Source: Acidobacteriota bacterium
GTDB taxonomy: Bacteria > Acidobacteriota > Terriglobia > Acidiferrales > UBA7541
Length of the DNA: 64,000 nucleotides
Direction: 5' to 3'
NCBI GenBank assembly: GCA_003165465.1
Contig: PLUM01000101.1
Location: 1-64,000 of the forward strand
Position numbers and translations under genes: made by a program. Below, in pieces: positions 44,003-53,253 of the stretch. The stretch's first letter is position 1; the number at the start of each line of letters is the position of its first letter. The notes beneath the pieces are model-generated. The model worked only from the letters and a program-made list of their open reading frames with translations. It searched no databases and was not told where the DNA came from.

Positions 44003-44332
44003 ATGGTCTGTTCGAATTGTGGCAAAGAAATTTCCGAATCCACCAATTATTGTTCGTCTTGCGGCACGCGGCAACGCCAGAGGGCTTCCTATAGGCACCT
44101 GACGCTTTCCGCCACAAACTCCAAGATTGCCGGCGTGTGTGGAGGCATCGCGGAGTATCTGGACGCCGATCCCACAATCGTGCGGCTGATCTGGGTGGCG
44201 TTGTCCGTGGTACCCGGCGGCCTGGTTGGCGGCGTCATCGCTTACCTGCTCGCGTGGATTATTATTCCGAAGGCCTCCGTGCCGGCATCCACGGCGGCAG
44301 GAACGGTGCAGCCTTCCGCAAAAGCAGGCTAA
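44003..44332 (+). CDS. PspC-domain protein with N-terminal zinc ribbon
   Basis: A 109-residue membrane protein. The N-terminus is a zinc ribbon (VCSNCGKEISESTNYCSSCG), followed by the PspC domain (about 32-92) with the hallmark KIAGVCGGIAEYLDADPTIV and one or two membrane helices (LIWVALSVVPGGLVGGVIAYLL). In E. coli PspC senses envelope stress with PspB; here psp partners are absent. The ribosome-binding site is CAGGAGGTG. It is followed by an AI-2E-type permease gene 20 bases on. Confidence 0.9.
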   Translation: MVCSNCGKEISESTNYCSSCGTRQRQRASYRHLTLSATNSKIAGVCGGIAEYLDADPTIVRLIWVALSVVPGGLVGGVIAYLLAWIIIPKASVPASTAAGTVQPSAKAG

Positions 44333-44352
44333 GGCTGAGGCAGAATATCCGA

Positions 44353-45531
44353 ATGAACTCGGCGCCGGCGAAGGCATCATTCGGCATCTATTCAATCAAC
44401 CGCGCGACGGTGTTCGTGTTCGCGCACAATAACATGACGAAAAATCGAGCGACGATTGTCTTCTTGCTGGGGCTGACCATCCTGGCGCTCTATTTCTGTT
44501 ATGTGCTCATCGCCCCATTCTTCAAGCCAATTATTCTCTCGGTCGTTTTCGCCGTTCTATTTTATCCAGTACATGCACGCATCCGTCGCTGGATTCGAAA
44601 TCGAAATCTTGCAGCCGCACTCTCCACGAGCCTGGTCATTCTGCTCATCACTTCGCTTTCCATTTTTCTTGGGCGAGCGCTCGTGTCGGGACTCCATGAC
44701 ATCTATCAATCGTTGAACGGGGCCGGAGAAGGCAAGGAACGCCTCAGCCTGTTTATCATTCAGTTTTTCGATCGCGCAGCCGCCTTCGCGAGCCGCTACA
44801 TTTCCATACCGGTATCGGATCTACAAAGTGCGGTCTTGAAACAAGCCGAACAGGCGGTCGCGGGGCTGCTGAAGATGAGCGCGGATGCCCTCGGGGGCAT
44901 CACTTCTCTCGCCCTGGATGCCCTCATCGCTTTTTTTATCCTGTTCTTTTTGTTCCGCGATGGCAGATCCATGCTGCGGCGTGGCGCTGTCCTGCTGCCG
45001 CTAAAACCCGATCAGGTTCGCCGGCTGCTCACCTGTGTAAAAGATACGCTGAATGCAATTGCGTATGGCACCATCGCGATGGCCGCGATGCAAGGAACCC
45101 TCACGGGCCTGGCCTTCTGGTTCCTGGGAATCACATCCCCTATTGCCTGGGGAATCGTCACAACTCTCTGCGCCCTGTTACCGATCATTGGAACGGCCTT
45201 TGTCTTGTTGCCTGCAATCGGCATGCTCTTCTTCAGCGGCTACTGGATAAAAAGTCTGATTCTCCTGATCTGGGCAGTCGCGGTCGTACATCCCGTGGAC
45301 AACATTTTGAGGCCCTATCTCATTGGCGATCGCACAAAACTTTCGACACTGTATGTCTTCTTCGCATTGCTTGGAGGGTTGAAAACCTTCGGCGGTTTGG
45401 GCGTCTTCATCGGACCTTTGATCCTCGCCGTGACCGTCGCTCTCTTCCGATTTCTTAGAGAAGAAAAACGCGCGGGCAATTGGAGCTTGCAAGAACATTT
45501 CGGCTCCATCGTGCCGCCTCCGCAACCTTAG
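44353..45531 (+). CDS. AI-2E family transporter (PF01594-type permease)
   Basis: A 392-residue membrane protein with the eight-helix AI-2E-transporter layout: an N-terminal helix pair (IVFLLGLTILALYFCYVLIA and IILSVVFAVLFYPV), a long amphipathic middle (about 110-190), and C-terminal helices with the conserved VHPVDNILRPYLIGDRTKLS and LKTFGGLGVFIGPLI motifs. The family includes TqsA and Na+/H+ antiporters, and the transported molecule cannot be inferred from sequence. The ATG at 44353 is taken; 44434 is an alternative. The longer frame overlaps the PspC gene and is not supported. Confidence 0.9.
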   Translation: MNSAPAKASFGIYSINRATVFVFAHNNMTKNRATIVFLLGLTILALYFCYVLIAPFFKPIILSVVFAVLFYPVHARIRRWIRNRNLAAALSTSLVILLITSLSIFLGRALVSGLHDIYQSLNGAGEGKERLSLFIIQFFDRAAAFASRYISIPVSDLQSAVLKQAEQAVAGLLKMSADALGGITSLALDALIAFFILFFLFRDGRSMLRRGAVLLPLKPDQVRRLLTCVKDTLNAIAYGTIAMAAMQGTLTGLAFWFLGITSPIAWGIVTTLCALLPIIGTAFVLLPAIGMLFFSGYWIKSLILLIWAVAVVHPVDNILRPYLIGDRTKLSTLYVFFALLGGLKTFGGLGVFIGPLILAVTVALFRFLREEKRAGNWSLQEHFGSIVPPPQP

Positions 45532-45662
45532 CCGGAACTCGATTCACCAAAACTAGCGCGGTCAGACGATCGCCGGGTGATCCGTGTCACTGTGCAGTCC
45601 CATAAGGCCTGCGATTTTATTGGTGATTAGAAGCAGTGATAGAGAAAAAAGAGGTGATGAAA

Positions 45663-45941
45663 ATGAATCGCATCCATGCTCATTCGTTTGGCCTTGCTTT
45701 CGCTATTTTCCTGGCCGTTTGGCATAGCATTTGGTCCTTCCTGGTGTGGGCCGGCGTTGCACAATGGCTGATTGATTTCGTTTTCCGGCTGCACATGATA
45801 ACGCCGCCGTACAAGATTGCGGCGTTCAGCCTCGGCACGGCTCTCAGTCTGGTCGCGGTGACGACCTGTTTCGGGTATATGGTCGGTTTCCTCATCGGCA
45901 CCATCTGGAACCGCTACGCCCTGGGTTCCGCAGGCAATTGA
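45663..45941 (+). CDS. Small membrane protein with two transmembrane segments
   Basis: A 92-residue protein with two hydrophobic stretches (LAFAIFLAVWHSIWSFLVWA and SLGTALSLVAVTTCFGYMV). It looks like a two-helix membrane protein; both termini are probably on the same side. The ATG at 45663 follows AAGAGGTG at a proper distance and is preferred to 45636. No family recognised. It lies between the AI-2E-type gene and the TonB-like gene. Confidence 0.6.
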   Translation: MNRIHAHSFGLAFAIFLAVWHSIWSFLVWAGVAQWLIDFVFRLHMITPPYKIAAFSLGTALSLVAVTTCFGYMVGFLIGTIWNRYALGSAGN

Positions 45942-46077
45942 ACCGATCTCCGATAAATCCTCTTCTCGGAAATTGGTCAATACACGAATGCTTACCCCTA
46001 TGTGGGAAACAGCAACGACCCGGAGGCAAGAGATTATAAAACTCCTCTGTATGGGCAGGCTGTGCTAAAAGAGCTGA

Positions 46078-46929
46078 ATGCGATCTCACTACAATCCCTG
46101 GCGATTCGGAATTATCGCCTTAATTCTCAGCTCACTCTACTTGCCGGCACGAGGGCAAAACATGCCGGAAGTTGAAATTCTGGCCACTCGAACTGCAGGG
46201 CGAGTCGCAAAATCTCATGCAAAGCAGGTGTTTATAGGGATGCGGCAAGGTTGCATTCTCGATTCCCAATTGTGTGAGAATTTGGATTCGACCTTACGTG
46301 CCCTTCTCGGTGCAGCAGTTCCAGGAATCCAATTTTCAACTAGGGAGGATGTCGTTTCGCTCTTGAAGAGCCGTGGATTTTTTTCCATTGATGCCTATCA
46401 AGATTCTGCCATACGCGCCGTTGCCTCTAGCTTGCGGGTGGAGGTTCTCGTCATTGATAACTTGATTTGGAAGGGAGCCAATTACGAACTAAGTAGCAAA
46501 ATCATTGATGTCAGTAAGGATAAAGAACTCGATATCTTCACAGTCAAAATCTCTCGGCCGGCTACTCCTAATGAGGAAGAGCCCGTATTCTTCAGGGAAG
46601 GGGGAAGCGGTCCCTTTCTTTTCATCGAAAGGAGAAACTCGAATCATTTCCCGCCATTTAGGTACCCTGCTTGTGATAAATGCCCAGACCCTAAATATCC
46701 TGCGGAGGCGCGGCATAAGGGACTCGAAGGAACAATTGTTCTGCTCGTCACGGTGTCTGAACAAGGGATGGCTGAACAGATTAGCCTAATTAAGAGCTTT
46801 GACTCGGACTTAACAGCGAGCGCATTACAAGCAGTACAAAGCTGGCGTTTTAAGCCAGCAATCGGACTCGATGGAAAGCCAATTGCAGTTAGGGTTCCGA
46901 TAGAAGTTACATTTCGCTTGTTACATTAA
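46078..46929 (+). CDS. TonB C-terminal domain protein (periplasmic)
   Basis: A 283-residue exported protein: signal peptide IIALILSSLYLPARG. The middle (about 40-190) is unknown, and the last about 85 residues are a TonB/TolA C-terminal domain: PKYPAEARHKGLEGTIVLLV, then SFDSDLTASALQAVQSWRFK and VRVPIEVTFRL. There is no transmembrane anchor plus Pro-rich spacer of true TonB, so it more likely is one of the many stand-alone Acidobacteriota proteins that borrowed this domain. FPPFRYPACDKCPDPKYPAE has a possible disulfide pair (CDKC). No operon partner. Confidence 0.82.
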   Translation: MRSHYNPWRFGIIALILSSLYLPARGQNMPEVEILATRTAGRVAKSHAKQVFIGMRQGCILDSQLCENLDSTLRALLGAAVPGIQFSTREDVVSLLKSRGFFSIDAYQDSAIRAVASSLRVEVLVIDNLIWKGANYELSSKIIDVSKDKELDIFTVKISRPATPNEEEPVFFREGGSGPFLFIERRNSNHFPPFRYPACDKCPDPKYPAEARHKGLEGTIVLLVTVSEQGMAEQISLIKSFDSDLTASALQAVQSWRFKPAIGLDGKPIAVRVPIEVTFRLLH

Positions 46930-47181
46930 CTTTCCGCTTCCGCACAACGCTTCAGTGGACCCTTCTCAAGGAGCGTCCGCCGCGATGAAAACCTGCTCTC
47001 GACCACCGAAGGTGTGCGCCACATAAGATTGTATGCGGTCGTTATTTCCGGAAAGTTGGTTTTCTCCTCCGCGCTGGTAAGCCGCGAGTTAAGCGGCAGC
47101 AACGACGGGGAGTGACCGGCAGTGCGCGGCCTCATGCGGCGAAACCATCGCTACGGTCTCCCGCATCAAATCGGCGCACGG
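46930..47181. other. Intergenic region, nothing recognised
   Basis: About 250 bases between the TonB-like gene and a terminator. No RNA gene family could be assigned. Confidence 0.3.
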
Positions 47182-47221
47182 AAAAAAGGTCGGGAGAAAA
47201 TGTCTTCTCCCGGCCTTTTTT
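47182..47221. terminator. Bidirectional intrinsic terminator
   Basis: Stem 47188-47198 (GGTCGGGAGAA) pairs with 47205-47215 (TTCTCCCGGCC), with one G-T pair and a six-base loop; TTTTTT follows and AAAAAA precedes, so it can act on both convergent transcripts (the TonB-like gene and the NHL-repeat gene). Confidence 0.85.
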
Positions 47222-47255
47222 CGGCTTGCGAACATTTCACGCTACGTATGCTGCT

Positions 47256-48650
47256 TCACTTGGTCCACGTCGGGCGAATCGGCTGGCCAATCAGCAATGA
47301 CGGGTCGGCGCCCTTTCGCGGGACGAACTTCTGCGGGCGGCCGCCCCACACTTCAGCCGTGTAGAGATTGCCTTCCTGATCCACTCCGAACTGGTGCGTG
47401 CCCCACAGTCCGCCCGGCTCGGGAGTCATCGTGCCCCACGTATACAGCAGCTTTCCGTTCAGGTCGTACTTGTAGAACTTGAAGTTGCCGTGGCCGTCCG
47501 ACATCCAGAGGTGCTGGTCCGCGGTCATGAAGATGTGATACGTCGCGGTGGGTCCGTCGCCGAGGTACCACTGATTGAGGAACTTCCCGTTCTCGTCGAA
47601 GATCTGGATGCGCCGGTTGCTGCGGTCGTTGACGTAGATACGGCGCTGGTTGTCGATGGCGATGCCGTGCACGGTATTGAAGTAGTTTGGCCGCCTCTCC
47701 TTGCCGCCGGCCTCGCCCCTCTCGCCCCACGCCATCAGGAATTTTCCATTCTTGTCGAATTTCACGACGCGCGTTTCCTCGTACCCGTCGGTGACGAAGA
47801 AGGTGCCGTCCGGAAGCCAGGCGATGTCCGTCTGGCGGCCAAACGTTTCGCTCGCCGGGCCGGTCTTCTGGATGAACGACGGGCGCGCGGTGTTGCCGGT
47901 CATCTTCGCGTTTCGCTCGGTCGTCGTGTTCAACGTGCCGATCGTCTGGAGGAGTTTCTTGCCGTCGTTGCTGAATATGCGGATGACTTCGTGGCCGTCG
48001 TCGATGGCCCACACGCGCTTTTCCGGGTCATACGGGTTGATCAGAATTTTGTGAACGCGGCCCTGGGACAACACGTTCGGATTGTCCGGCTTGAACAGCG
48101 AATCCCACTGGGTCCACGCCTCTTTCACATCTCCCTTGCTGTCGTATACCGTAATGATGTGTCGCCATCGGTAGTCCTTGTCCTCCACACCCATGTAGTC
48201 GTCGGAGGCCTCACCCGGGCTTGCGTAGGGACCCACTGACGCGTTCCGCCAGTACATCCCTCGCCCCGGAAGCTCCAGGTGCGTGTTGATTCCGAATGCC
48301 GTCTCGATCTCGACGAATTTATGCTTCGTGTTTGTCATGTCCGGCAGTTCGCCGCGCATGGCCACGAAGATACGATCCGGGTTCTGCGCGAACACTCCTT
48401 GAACCGCGCCCCACGTCCAGCCCTTTTCGTCCGGAAACAATGTGGCCAATGGTTTGGGCCAGTTCGGATCGACTCGATACGGGCCATCCACCAGTTCATC
48501 ACTCGAGTTAGCTGGATCGACCCACTGACCCATCGCTTGTTTTTGTGCCGCGCTCGCCTTCCCGGCGCTCGAAAAACTGATCAACGTCACGACACCGATC
48601 ACGGCGCAAATCATCACTCCGACAACGATCGAACGACCGACCACTTTCAT
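47256..48650 (-). CDS. NHL-repeat beta-propeller secreted protein
   Basis: A 464-residue exported protein. After the signal (SIVVGVMICAVIGVVTLISF) come about six NHL/peptidyl-alpha-hydroxyglycine-lyase-like beta-propeller blades, with repeats such as GRQTDIAWLPDGTFFVTDGY, VVKFDKNGKFLMAWGERG and VHGIAIDNQRRIYVNDRSNR-type units (RRIQIFDENGKFLNQWYLGD). Such proteins often bind ligands or act as lyases; a binding site cannot be identified. The start at 48650 has a perfect GAGGAGG site. Ends at a convergent terminator. Confidence 0.82.
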   Translation of the reverse strand: MKVVGRSIVVGVMICAVIGVVTLISFSSAGKASAAQKQAMGQWVDPANSSDELVDGPYRVDPNWPKPLATLFPDEKGWTWGAVQGVFAQNPDRIFVAMRGELPDMTNTKHKFVEIETAFGINTHLELPGRGMYWRNASVGPYASPGEASDDYMGVEDKDYRWRHIITVYDSKGDVKEAWTQWDSLFKPDNPNVLSQGRVHKILINPYDPEKRVWAIDDGHEVIRIFSNDGKKLLQTIGTLNTTTERNAKMTGNTARPSFIQKTGPASETFGRQTDIAWLPDGTFFVTDGYEETRVVKFDKNGKFLMAWGERGEAGGKERRPNYFNTVHGIAIDNQRRIYVNDRSNRRIQIFDENGKFLNQWYLGDGPTATYHIFMTADQHLWMSDGHGNFKFYKYDLNGKLLYTWGTMTPEPGGLWGTHQFGVDQEGNLYTAEVWGGRPQKFVPRKGADPSLLIGQPIRPTWTK

Positions 48651-48835
48651 GGGAGTACCTCCTCTATTTTGTCTCTCTAGCTGTCTGTTCTGATTTCGCG
48701 ATATTGGCCGAAACGGGAACAATGCTTTTTTACGAATGACAAGTACGGATCGAGATTCTCATTTCGACTTCACATCCGTCGATAACATACACCCAAGGAG
48801 GCAAAATTCGAATCGGGTTTTTCAGCGCGAAGCCT

Positions 48836-49759
48836 TTATCTTGGAAACAGCAGCGGCTCGGCGGGCGGTTCAGTGGCGATGAGGTCGAGCTGAGGATAGT
48901 GCTGGCGGAGCGGTTCGGGGACTTTTACTTTCGCGCCGGTGAGCAAGTGGACGAGTTGCAGCGCGTTCACGATGGCTTTTCCCTCGAAATGATTGTTGGC
49001 GATGACGAACGTGGAGCCGCCGCCTTCGGCCACATGCCGGATGCGCGCGGCCCAGGGATCGAGTTCCTCTTCGGTGTAGAGATAGTTGTAACGCTCCGAG
49101 GGCGGCGTGGCGGGATCGTCGCTGAACCAGGTGTCGTAGCGGCGGCCGTGCAGCCGGACGTAGGCGACGCGCGACGTCGCGCGTTCGGTCGGCTTCATCG
49201 AGCGGCCAATCACCGGCTGGTCGATATTGCAGAAGCCGACGCCGCGCTGGTGCAGCATCGAGTAAAAAGCTTTATCGTTCCACGTGGCGTGGCGCACTTC
49301 CACCACCAGCGGATAATCGGAAAACTGTTTCAGGAGCTTGCTCAGGCGCGCGATATTTTCCTCGGTCCGGTGGAACGAAAACGGAAACTGGAGCAGCACG
49401 GCGCCCAATTTTCCGGCATCGCGCAACACGTCGAATCCCGCGCGGACGGCGCGCTCGTCTTCCACTCCCGCATCCGCCTCATGCGTGAATCTCTGCCACA
49501 ACTTCGCGGTGAACACGAACCGGGGATTGGCCGAGACGAGTTCCACCCAATGCCGGCAATGCTCGGGCCGGAGCGGCTGGTAGAACGACGTGTTGATTTC
49601 GATCGTGTCGAAAAAACCGGAAAGATAGGCGGCTTCGTGAAAGCCGGCCGGCTTTCGCGGCGGATACACTATGCCCGCCCAGTCCGCGTACGACCAGCCT
49701 GCGGGGCCGACGCGAATCGCGCCCTCATTTCCCTTGCGAATCTTGCGAGATTCGGACAT
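48836..49759 (-). CDS. DUF72 family protein
   Basis: A 307-residue DUF72 (YecE-type) TIM-barrel-like protein. Typical stretches: IRVGPAGWSYADWAGIVYPP at the start, FDTIEINTSFYQPLRPEHCR, AVLLQFPFSFHRTEENIARL, and YVRLHGRRYDTWFSDD. Function of the family is unproven; members are found with nucleic-acid-related genes. Frame and length are normal. Alone on its strand. Confidence 0.93.
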   Translation of the reverse strand: MSESRKIRKGNEGAIRVGPAGWSYADWAGIVYPPRKPAGFHEAAYLSGFFDTIEINTSFYQPLRPEHCRHWVELVSANPRFVFTAKLWQRFTHEADAGVEDERAVRAGFDVLRDAGKLGAVLLQFPFSFHRTEENIARLSKLLKQFSDYPLVVEVRHATWNDKAFYSMLHQRGVGFCNIDQPVIGRSMKPTERATSRVAYVRLHGRRYDTWFSDDPATPPSERYNYLYTEEELDPWAARIRHVAEGGGSTFVIANNHFEGKAIVNALQLVHLLTGAKVKVPEPLRQHYPQLDLIATEPPAEPLLFPR

Positions 49760-49842
49760 CAGCGCCGAAAGCCGGCCTCTCCATGACTGAAATCTTCGTT
49801 TTCATCATAGAACATAAGGTCAATTAGGTTCTTCCGTTTTCA

Positions 49843-49915
49843 GGAGCACAAGCTTCGGCCTGTGTGGGTTTAGCGCCTGCAAGGACTACCCACACAGGCG
49901 GAAGCCTGCGCTACC
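49843..49915. repeat. Degenerate REP pair, copy C
   Basis: Arms 49843-49869 and 49888-49915 (GCACAAGCTTCGGCCTGTGT and inverse GTAGCGCAGGCTTCCGCCTG reading) carry the CACAGG-type palindromes with several changes. Confidence 0.65.
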
Positions 49916-50038
49916 AGCCGTTCACCGTCCGCTCAGGGGTTACCCATTCGAACCGGAACGCGGATTACTATCTCTCACAATGTAATTTCAGAGTATTTTA
50001 CTTCTGGAGCGCCCAACCCAGCAGGGCCGCACAACCAT

Positions 50039-50455
50039 ATGAGCAAAATTTACGACGCGCTAAAACTCGCGCAACTGGCCCGCTCCGGAAAAATGCAGCC
50101 GAGACCTCCCTTGGAGGCCACGGCTGAGTTTCCCGAACACCGGCGCAGCCGCCGCTGGGCGCTCGATATTGCCGTATACGTGTACGGTTACGGTCCGGAA
50201 AAAGAACCATTTCATGAAGAAGCGCACACCCTGCACGTGAATGCGAATGGCGCGCTGCTTTTACTGAGCGTCCCGGTGCACAAGGGACAAACATTATTGC
50301 TCACCAACCGTGCAACGCAAAAAGAGCAGGATTGCGTCATCGTTTTTCTGGGCACAAAGCGCAGCCGAACCGTCGAGGTGGGCATCGCGTTTCCGGAACC
50401 AAACACCGACTTCTGGCAATTGCCATCGACACCCGAAGGTAATTCCGTAGCCTGA
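50039..50455 (+). CDS. PilZ-domain protein with kinase-like leader
   Basis: A 138-residue protein. The first residues MSKIYDALKLAQLARSGK are the classical N-terminus of bacterial tyrosine (BY) kinases of the CpsD/Wzc type, but no kinase follows. Instead residues about 35-125 form a PilZ barrel: RRSRRWALDIAVYVYGYG (RxxxR c-di-GMP motif), EAHTLHVNANGALLLLSVPV (the DxSxxG region here is NxNxxG) and KRSRTVEVGIAF. The changed second motif makes c-di-GMP binding uncertain. A DNA-level fusion or domain swap is likely. Function unknown. Confidence 0.7.
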   Translation: MSKIYDALKLAQLARSGKMQPRPPLEATAEFPEHRRSRRWALDIAVYVYGYGPEKEPFHEEAHTLHVNANGALLLLSVPVHKGQTLLLTNRATQKEQDCVIVFLGTKRSRTVEVGIAFPEPNTDFWQLPSTPEGNSVA

Positions 50456-50597
50456 CAAAACACGATTTACAATTTTAGATTTGAGATTCAGTGCCGAAGC
50501 TGGTGTCTGCAATAGCACGCGATTGCCGATCGACAAGCGCGCCAAACAAAGAACGTCTCGCAATCGGGAAACTTCCGCTTCAAAAATAAAGTCGCGA

Positions 50598-51284
50598 TCA
50601 GGAAAGTTTCCCTGTGTAGAGCGCCATTCCCACGGCGGCATTCATTTTGATGCGATCGAGGGCGCGGATTTCCGCGCGGCTGCGAATGCCTCCCGCGGCC
50701 GTGATGGGGCGGCGCGTCACGCGGCGCAGGGCGCGAAACCATGCGAGATTCGTGCCGCGCATGGTGCCTTCGGCGTCCACGTAGGTACACAAAAATTCGG
50801 AGGCGTATTTTTCGAGCTCGGGGATCACTTCGTCGGGCCGCAACCGCAATTTATCCTGCCAGCCGCGCACCAGGATTTTCCCGCCCTCGGTGTCCAGCGC
50901 GACGATTACGCGCCGCCGCCCGATCTTGAGCGCCAGCCGCTTGAGAAACGCGTCGTTCACGCGCCCATTGTTGAATGCGGCGCTGCCCACGATAATTTTC
51001 TCCGCGCCCCATCCGGCAATTCGCGCGGCCTGGGCCACGGTGCGAATCCCTCCGCCAACGCGCACGCGCATTTTGCGTTTTTTCGCCGCTGCGCAAAGCT
51101 CGCGCACGAGCTTCGCGTTCGTTCCCTTCCGCATCGCCGCGTCCAGATCGATCACGTGAATCAGCGGGTGGCGGCCAAAGCGGTCGAGCAAACCAAACAC
51201 GTCGTCCACCGCGAGCTTGAGCTTGCGGCCGTGCACAAGCTGCACGGCGCGCCCATCCTGCAAATCGATGCAAGGAATCATCAT
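50598..51284 (-). CDS. hisA: Phosphoribosylformimino-5-aminoimidazole carboxamide ribotide isomerase
   Basis: A 228-residue TIM barrel that isomerises ProFAR to PRFAR in histidine biosynthesis. The N-terminal catalytic Asp lies in IPCIDLQDGRAVQLVHG, and the half-barrel phosphate motifs RVGGGIRTVAQAARI and AAGGIRSRAEIRALD are both present. Slightly shorter than the usual 240-250. Last gene of the his operon, nine bases after hisF. Confidence 0.95.
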   Translation of the reverse strand: MMIPCIDLQDGRAVQLVHGRKLKLAVDDVFGLLDRFGRHPLIHVIDLDAAMRKGTNAKLVRELCAAAKKRKMRVRVGGGIRTVAQAARIAGWGAEKIIVGSAAFNNGRVNDAFLKRLALKIGRRRVIVALDTEGGKILVRGWQDKLRLRPDEVIPELEKYASEFLCTYVDAEGTMRGTNLAWFRALRRVTRRPITAAGGIRSRAEIRALDRIKMNAAVGMALYTGKLS

Positions 51285-51293
51285 GCCCGGTGA

Positions 51294-52058
51294 TTAACCT
51301 GTCTGGCGAACCGCCGCGCCCTGTTCGCCGAGATAACGTTTGAGATCGCCCAGCCCTTGAATGCTGTCGTGAAAAATCGATGCGGCCAGCGCCGCGTCCG
51401 CCTTGCCCTCGCGAAACACTTCGAGAAACGTCTCCGGTGTGTCCGCGCCGCCCGAGGCAATGACCGGAACCGACACGGCGCGGGAAATTGCCGCCGTGAG
51501 CGGGCAATCGAATCCGGAACGCGTGCCGTCCTTATCCATGGACGTGATCAGGATTTCCCCGGCGCCGCACTCCGCTCCCCGGCGTGCCCACTCCACCGCG
51601 TCCATTCCTGTGGCCACGCTGCCGCCACGCACGAACGCTTCCCAATGATCGCCGACACGCTTGGCGTCAATCGCCAGCACCACCGCCTGCGAGCCGAATT
51701 CCGCCGCAAGCTCCGTTAGCAGCGCGGGATTGCGGATGGCCGCTGTGTTCACTGTAAGTTTGTCGGCGCCGGCGCGAAGAATCGCGCGGCCTTCGTCGAC
51801 GTTCGCAACGCCGCCACCAGCCGTCAGCGGGATGGCGAGCTCGGCAGCGACGCGGCGAATCGTCGCGAGAAACGTGGGGCGATGGTCGCGCGACGCGGCG
51901 ATGTCGAGCACCACAAGTTCGTCCGCGCCCTCGATGTTGTAGCGCGCGGCAAGCGCGGCCGGGTCTCCGGCATCGCGCAATTTGACGAACTTCACGCCTT
52001 TGACGACGCGTTCGCCGTCCGTATCGAGGCATGGAATGATGCGGCGCGCGAGGCTCAT
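51294..52058 (-). CDS. hisF: Imidazole glycerol-phosphate synthase cyclase subunit
   Basis: A 254-residue (beta-alpha)8 barrel that uses ammonia from HisH to close the imidazole ring, giving IGP and AICAR. Catalytic Asp in ARRIIPCLDTDGERVVKGVK and VVLAIDAKRVGD are in place, as is the phosphate-binding TAGGGVANVDEGRAIL. The start overlaps the end of hisH by four bases (ATGA), which suits the tight HisHF complex. Confidence 0.97.
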   Translation of the reverse strand: MSLARRIIPCLDTDGERVVKGVKFVKLRDAGDPAALAARYNIEGADELVVLDIAASRDHRPTFLATIRRVAAELAIPLTAGGGVANVDEGRAILRAGADKLTVNTAAIRNPALLTELAAEFGSQAVVLAIDAKRVGDHWEAFVRGGSVATGMDAVEWARRGAECGAGEILITSMDKDGTRSGFDCPLTAAISRAVSVPVIASGGADTPETFLEVFREGKADAALAASIFHDSIQGLGDLKRYLGEQGAAVRQTG

Positions 52059-52669
52059 CGCTTGCCGCCCGCTTGCCGCACAAAATTGGAAAGGACTTGC
52101 GCCCCGACCGGCCCGGATTTTTCAGGATGAAATTGCGTCGCGAACACGTTTTCCCGTTCGAGCACGGCGACAAACGAAGCGCCGTGATCGCAGTAGGCGA
52201 CGCCCGCATCGCCGGCATCGAGCGCGGCATAGGAATGCGCGAAATAAAAATATGCGTCCCGCGGAACGCCTTCCAGCAATTTACTGGGACGCTCGCGGCG
52301 CAACTGGTTCCATCCCATATGCGGCAGGCGGTCAACCGGCGGCAGCGCGGAAACTTTTTGCGGAAACAGCGCGAGGCCCGCGTCTCCAGGCGCTTCCTCG
52401 CTCGTGGCGAACATGGCCTGCAAGCCAAGACAAATTCCGAGCAGCGGTGTCCCGCGCGAGACCGCATCCCGCAGCGGAGCGACCAGCGCACGCTCGCCGA
52501 GCGAACGCATCAGCGCCCCGAAATGTCCGACGCCGGGAAGAATCAGCGCATCGCAGCCGGCGAAAGCCTCCGGAGTGGACGCGCGGAGAGATTCCACGCC
52601 GAGACGCGTCAGCGCGCGCTCGACCGAAGGAAGATTCCCCGCGCCGTATTCGACGAGTGCGATATTCAT
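52055..52669 (-). CDS. hisH: Imidazole glycerol-phosphate synthase glutaminase subunit
   Basis: A 204-residue class I amidotransferase. The nucleophile Cys is in LLGICLGLQAMFATSEE, and the His/Glu of the triad in FHPEKSGPVG. It begins with the family strand MNIALVEYGAGNLPSVERAL, and the oxyanion region carries LPGVGHFGALM. It makes NH3 from glutamine for HisF. Both ends overlap neighbours by four bases. Confidence 0.97.
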   Translation of the reverse strand: MNIALVEYGAGNLPSVERALTRLGVESLRASTPEAFAGCDALILPGVGHFGALMRSLGERALVAPLRDAVSRGTPLLGICLGLQAMFATSEEAPGDAGLALFPQKVSALPPVDRLPHMGWNQLRRERPSKLLEGVPRDAYFYFAHSYAALDAGDAGVAYCDHGASFVAVLERENVFATQFHPEKSGPVGAQVLSNFVRQAGGKR

Positions 52670-53253
52670 AACAGCCCCTTCGTACTCGGCAGCACGCGCT
52701 TCAATTGCGGATCGCGCGTGGCCGCAAAACGCAGCGCCCGCGCAAACGCCTTGAAGATCGCCTCCACCTGATGATGCGACGAGCGGCCATACAGAAGGCT
52801 CAGGTGCACGTTCGCGCCCGCGGCCTGCGCGAAGCCGCCGAAGAAATCCTCGAGCAATTCCACTTGCATGCCGCCAACCTGCTTGGCCGAGAATTTCCAG
52901 TTGCAGACGAGGTGCGGCCGCCCGCTGAAGTCGATGGCCGCCGCCGCGAGGGTTTCGTCCATCGGCATCAGGAAATATCCGGCGCGCAAAATGCCGCGCT
53001 TTGAGCCGAGCGCCTTGCGGACCGCTTCGCCCAGCACGATGCCCGTGTCCTCGACCGTGTGATGCTGATCGACTTCGAGATCGCCGCGCGCGGCGAGTTC
53101 CAGGTCCATGGCGCCGTGTCGCGCCACGAGCGTCAGCATGTGATCGAGAAACGGAATGCCGGTGGAGATTTTCGCCCGGCCCTGTCCGTCGAGGTTCAAG
53201 CTGATACGAATATCCGTTTCAGTTGTGGTGCGGCGCAGTTTTGCTTTTCTCAT
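52666..53253 (-). CDS. hisB: Imidazoleglycerol-phosphate dehydratase
   Basis: A 195-residue IGPD, the stand-alone form (no phosphatase domain). Metal ligands: PFLDHMLTLVARHG, DLEVDQHHTVEDTGIVLGEA and the second half with SSHHQVEAIFKAFARAL. It converts IGP to imidazole acetol-phosphate. The phosphatase half found in E. coli HisB is absent, and instead a separate HAD gene sits immediately upstream (four-base overlap). Confidence 0.97.
   Translation of the reverse strand: MRKAKLRRTTTETDIRISLNLDGQGRAKISTGIPFLDHMLTLVARHGAMDLELAARGDLEVDQHHTVEDTGIVLGEAVRKALGSKRGILRAGYFLMPMDETLAAAAIDFSGRPHLVCNWKFSAKQVGGMQVELLEDFFGGFAQAAGANVHLSLLYGRSSHHQVEAIFKAFARALRFAATRDPQLKRVLPSTKGLL

Noticed and set aside
46930..47181. 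Small RNA gene before the bidirectional terminator
   Set aside because: It is terminated well, but no promoter or known RNA family could be recognised.
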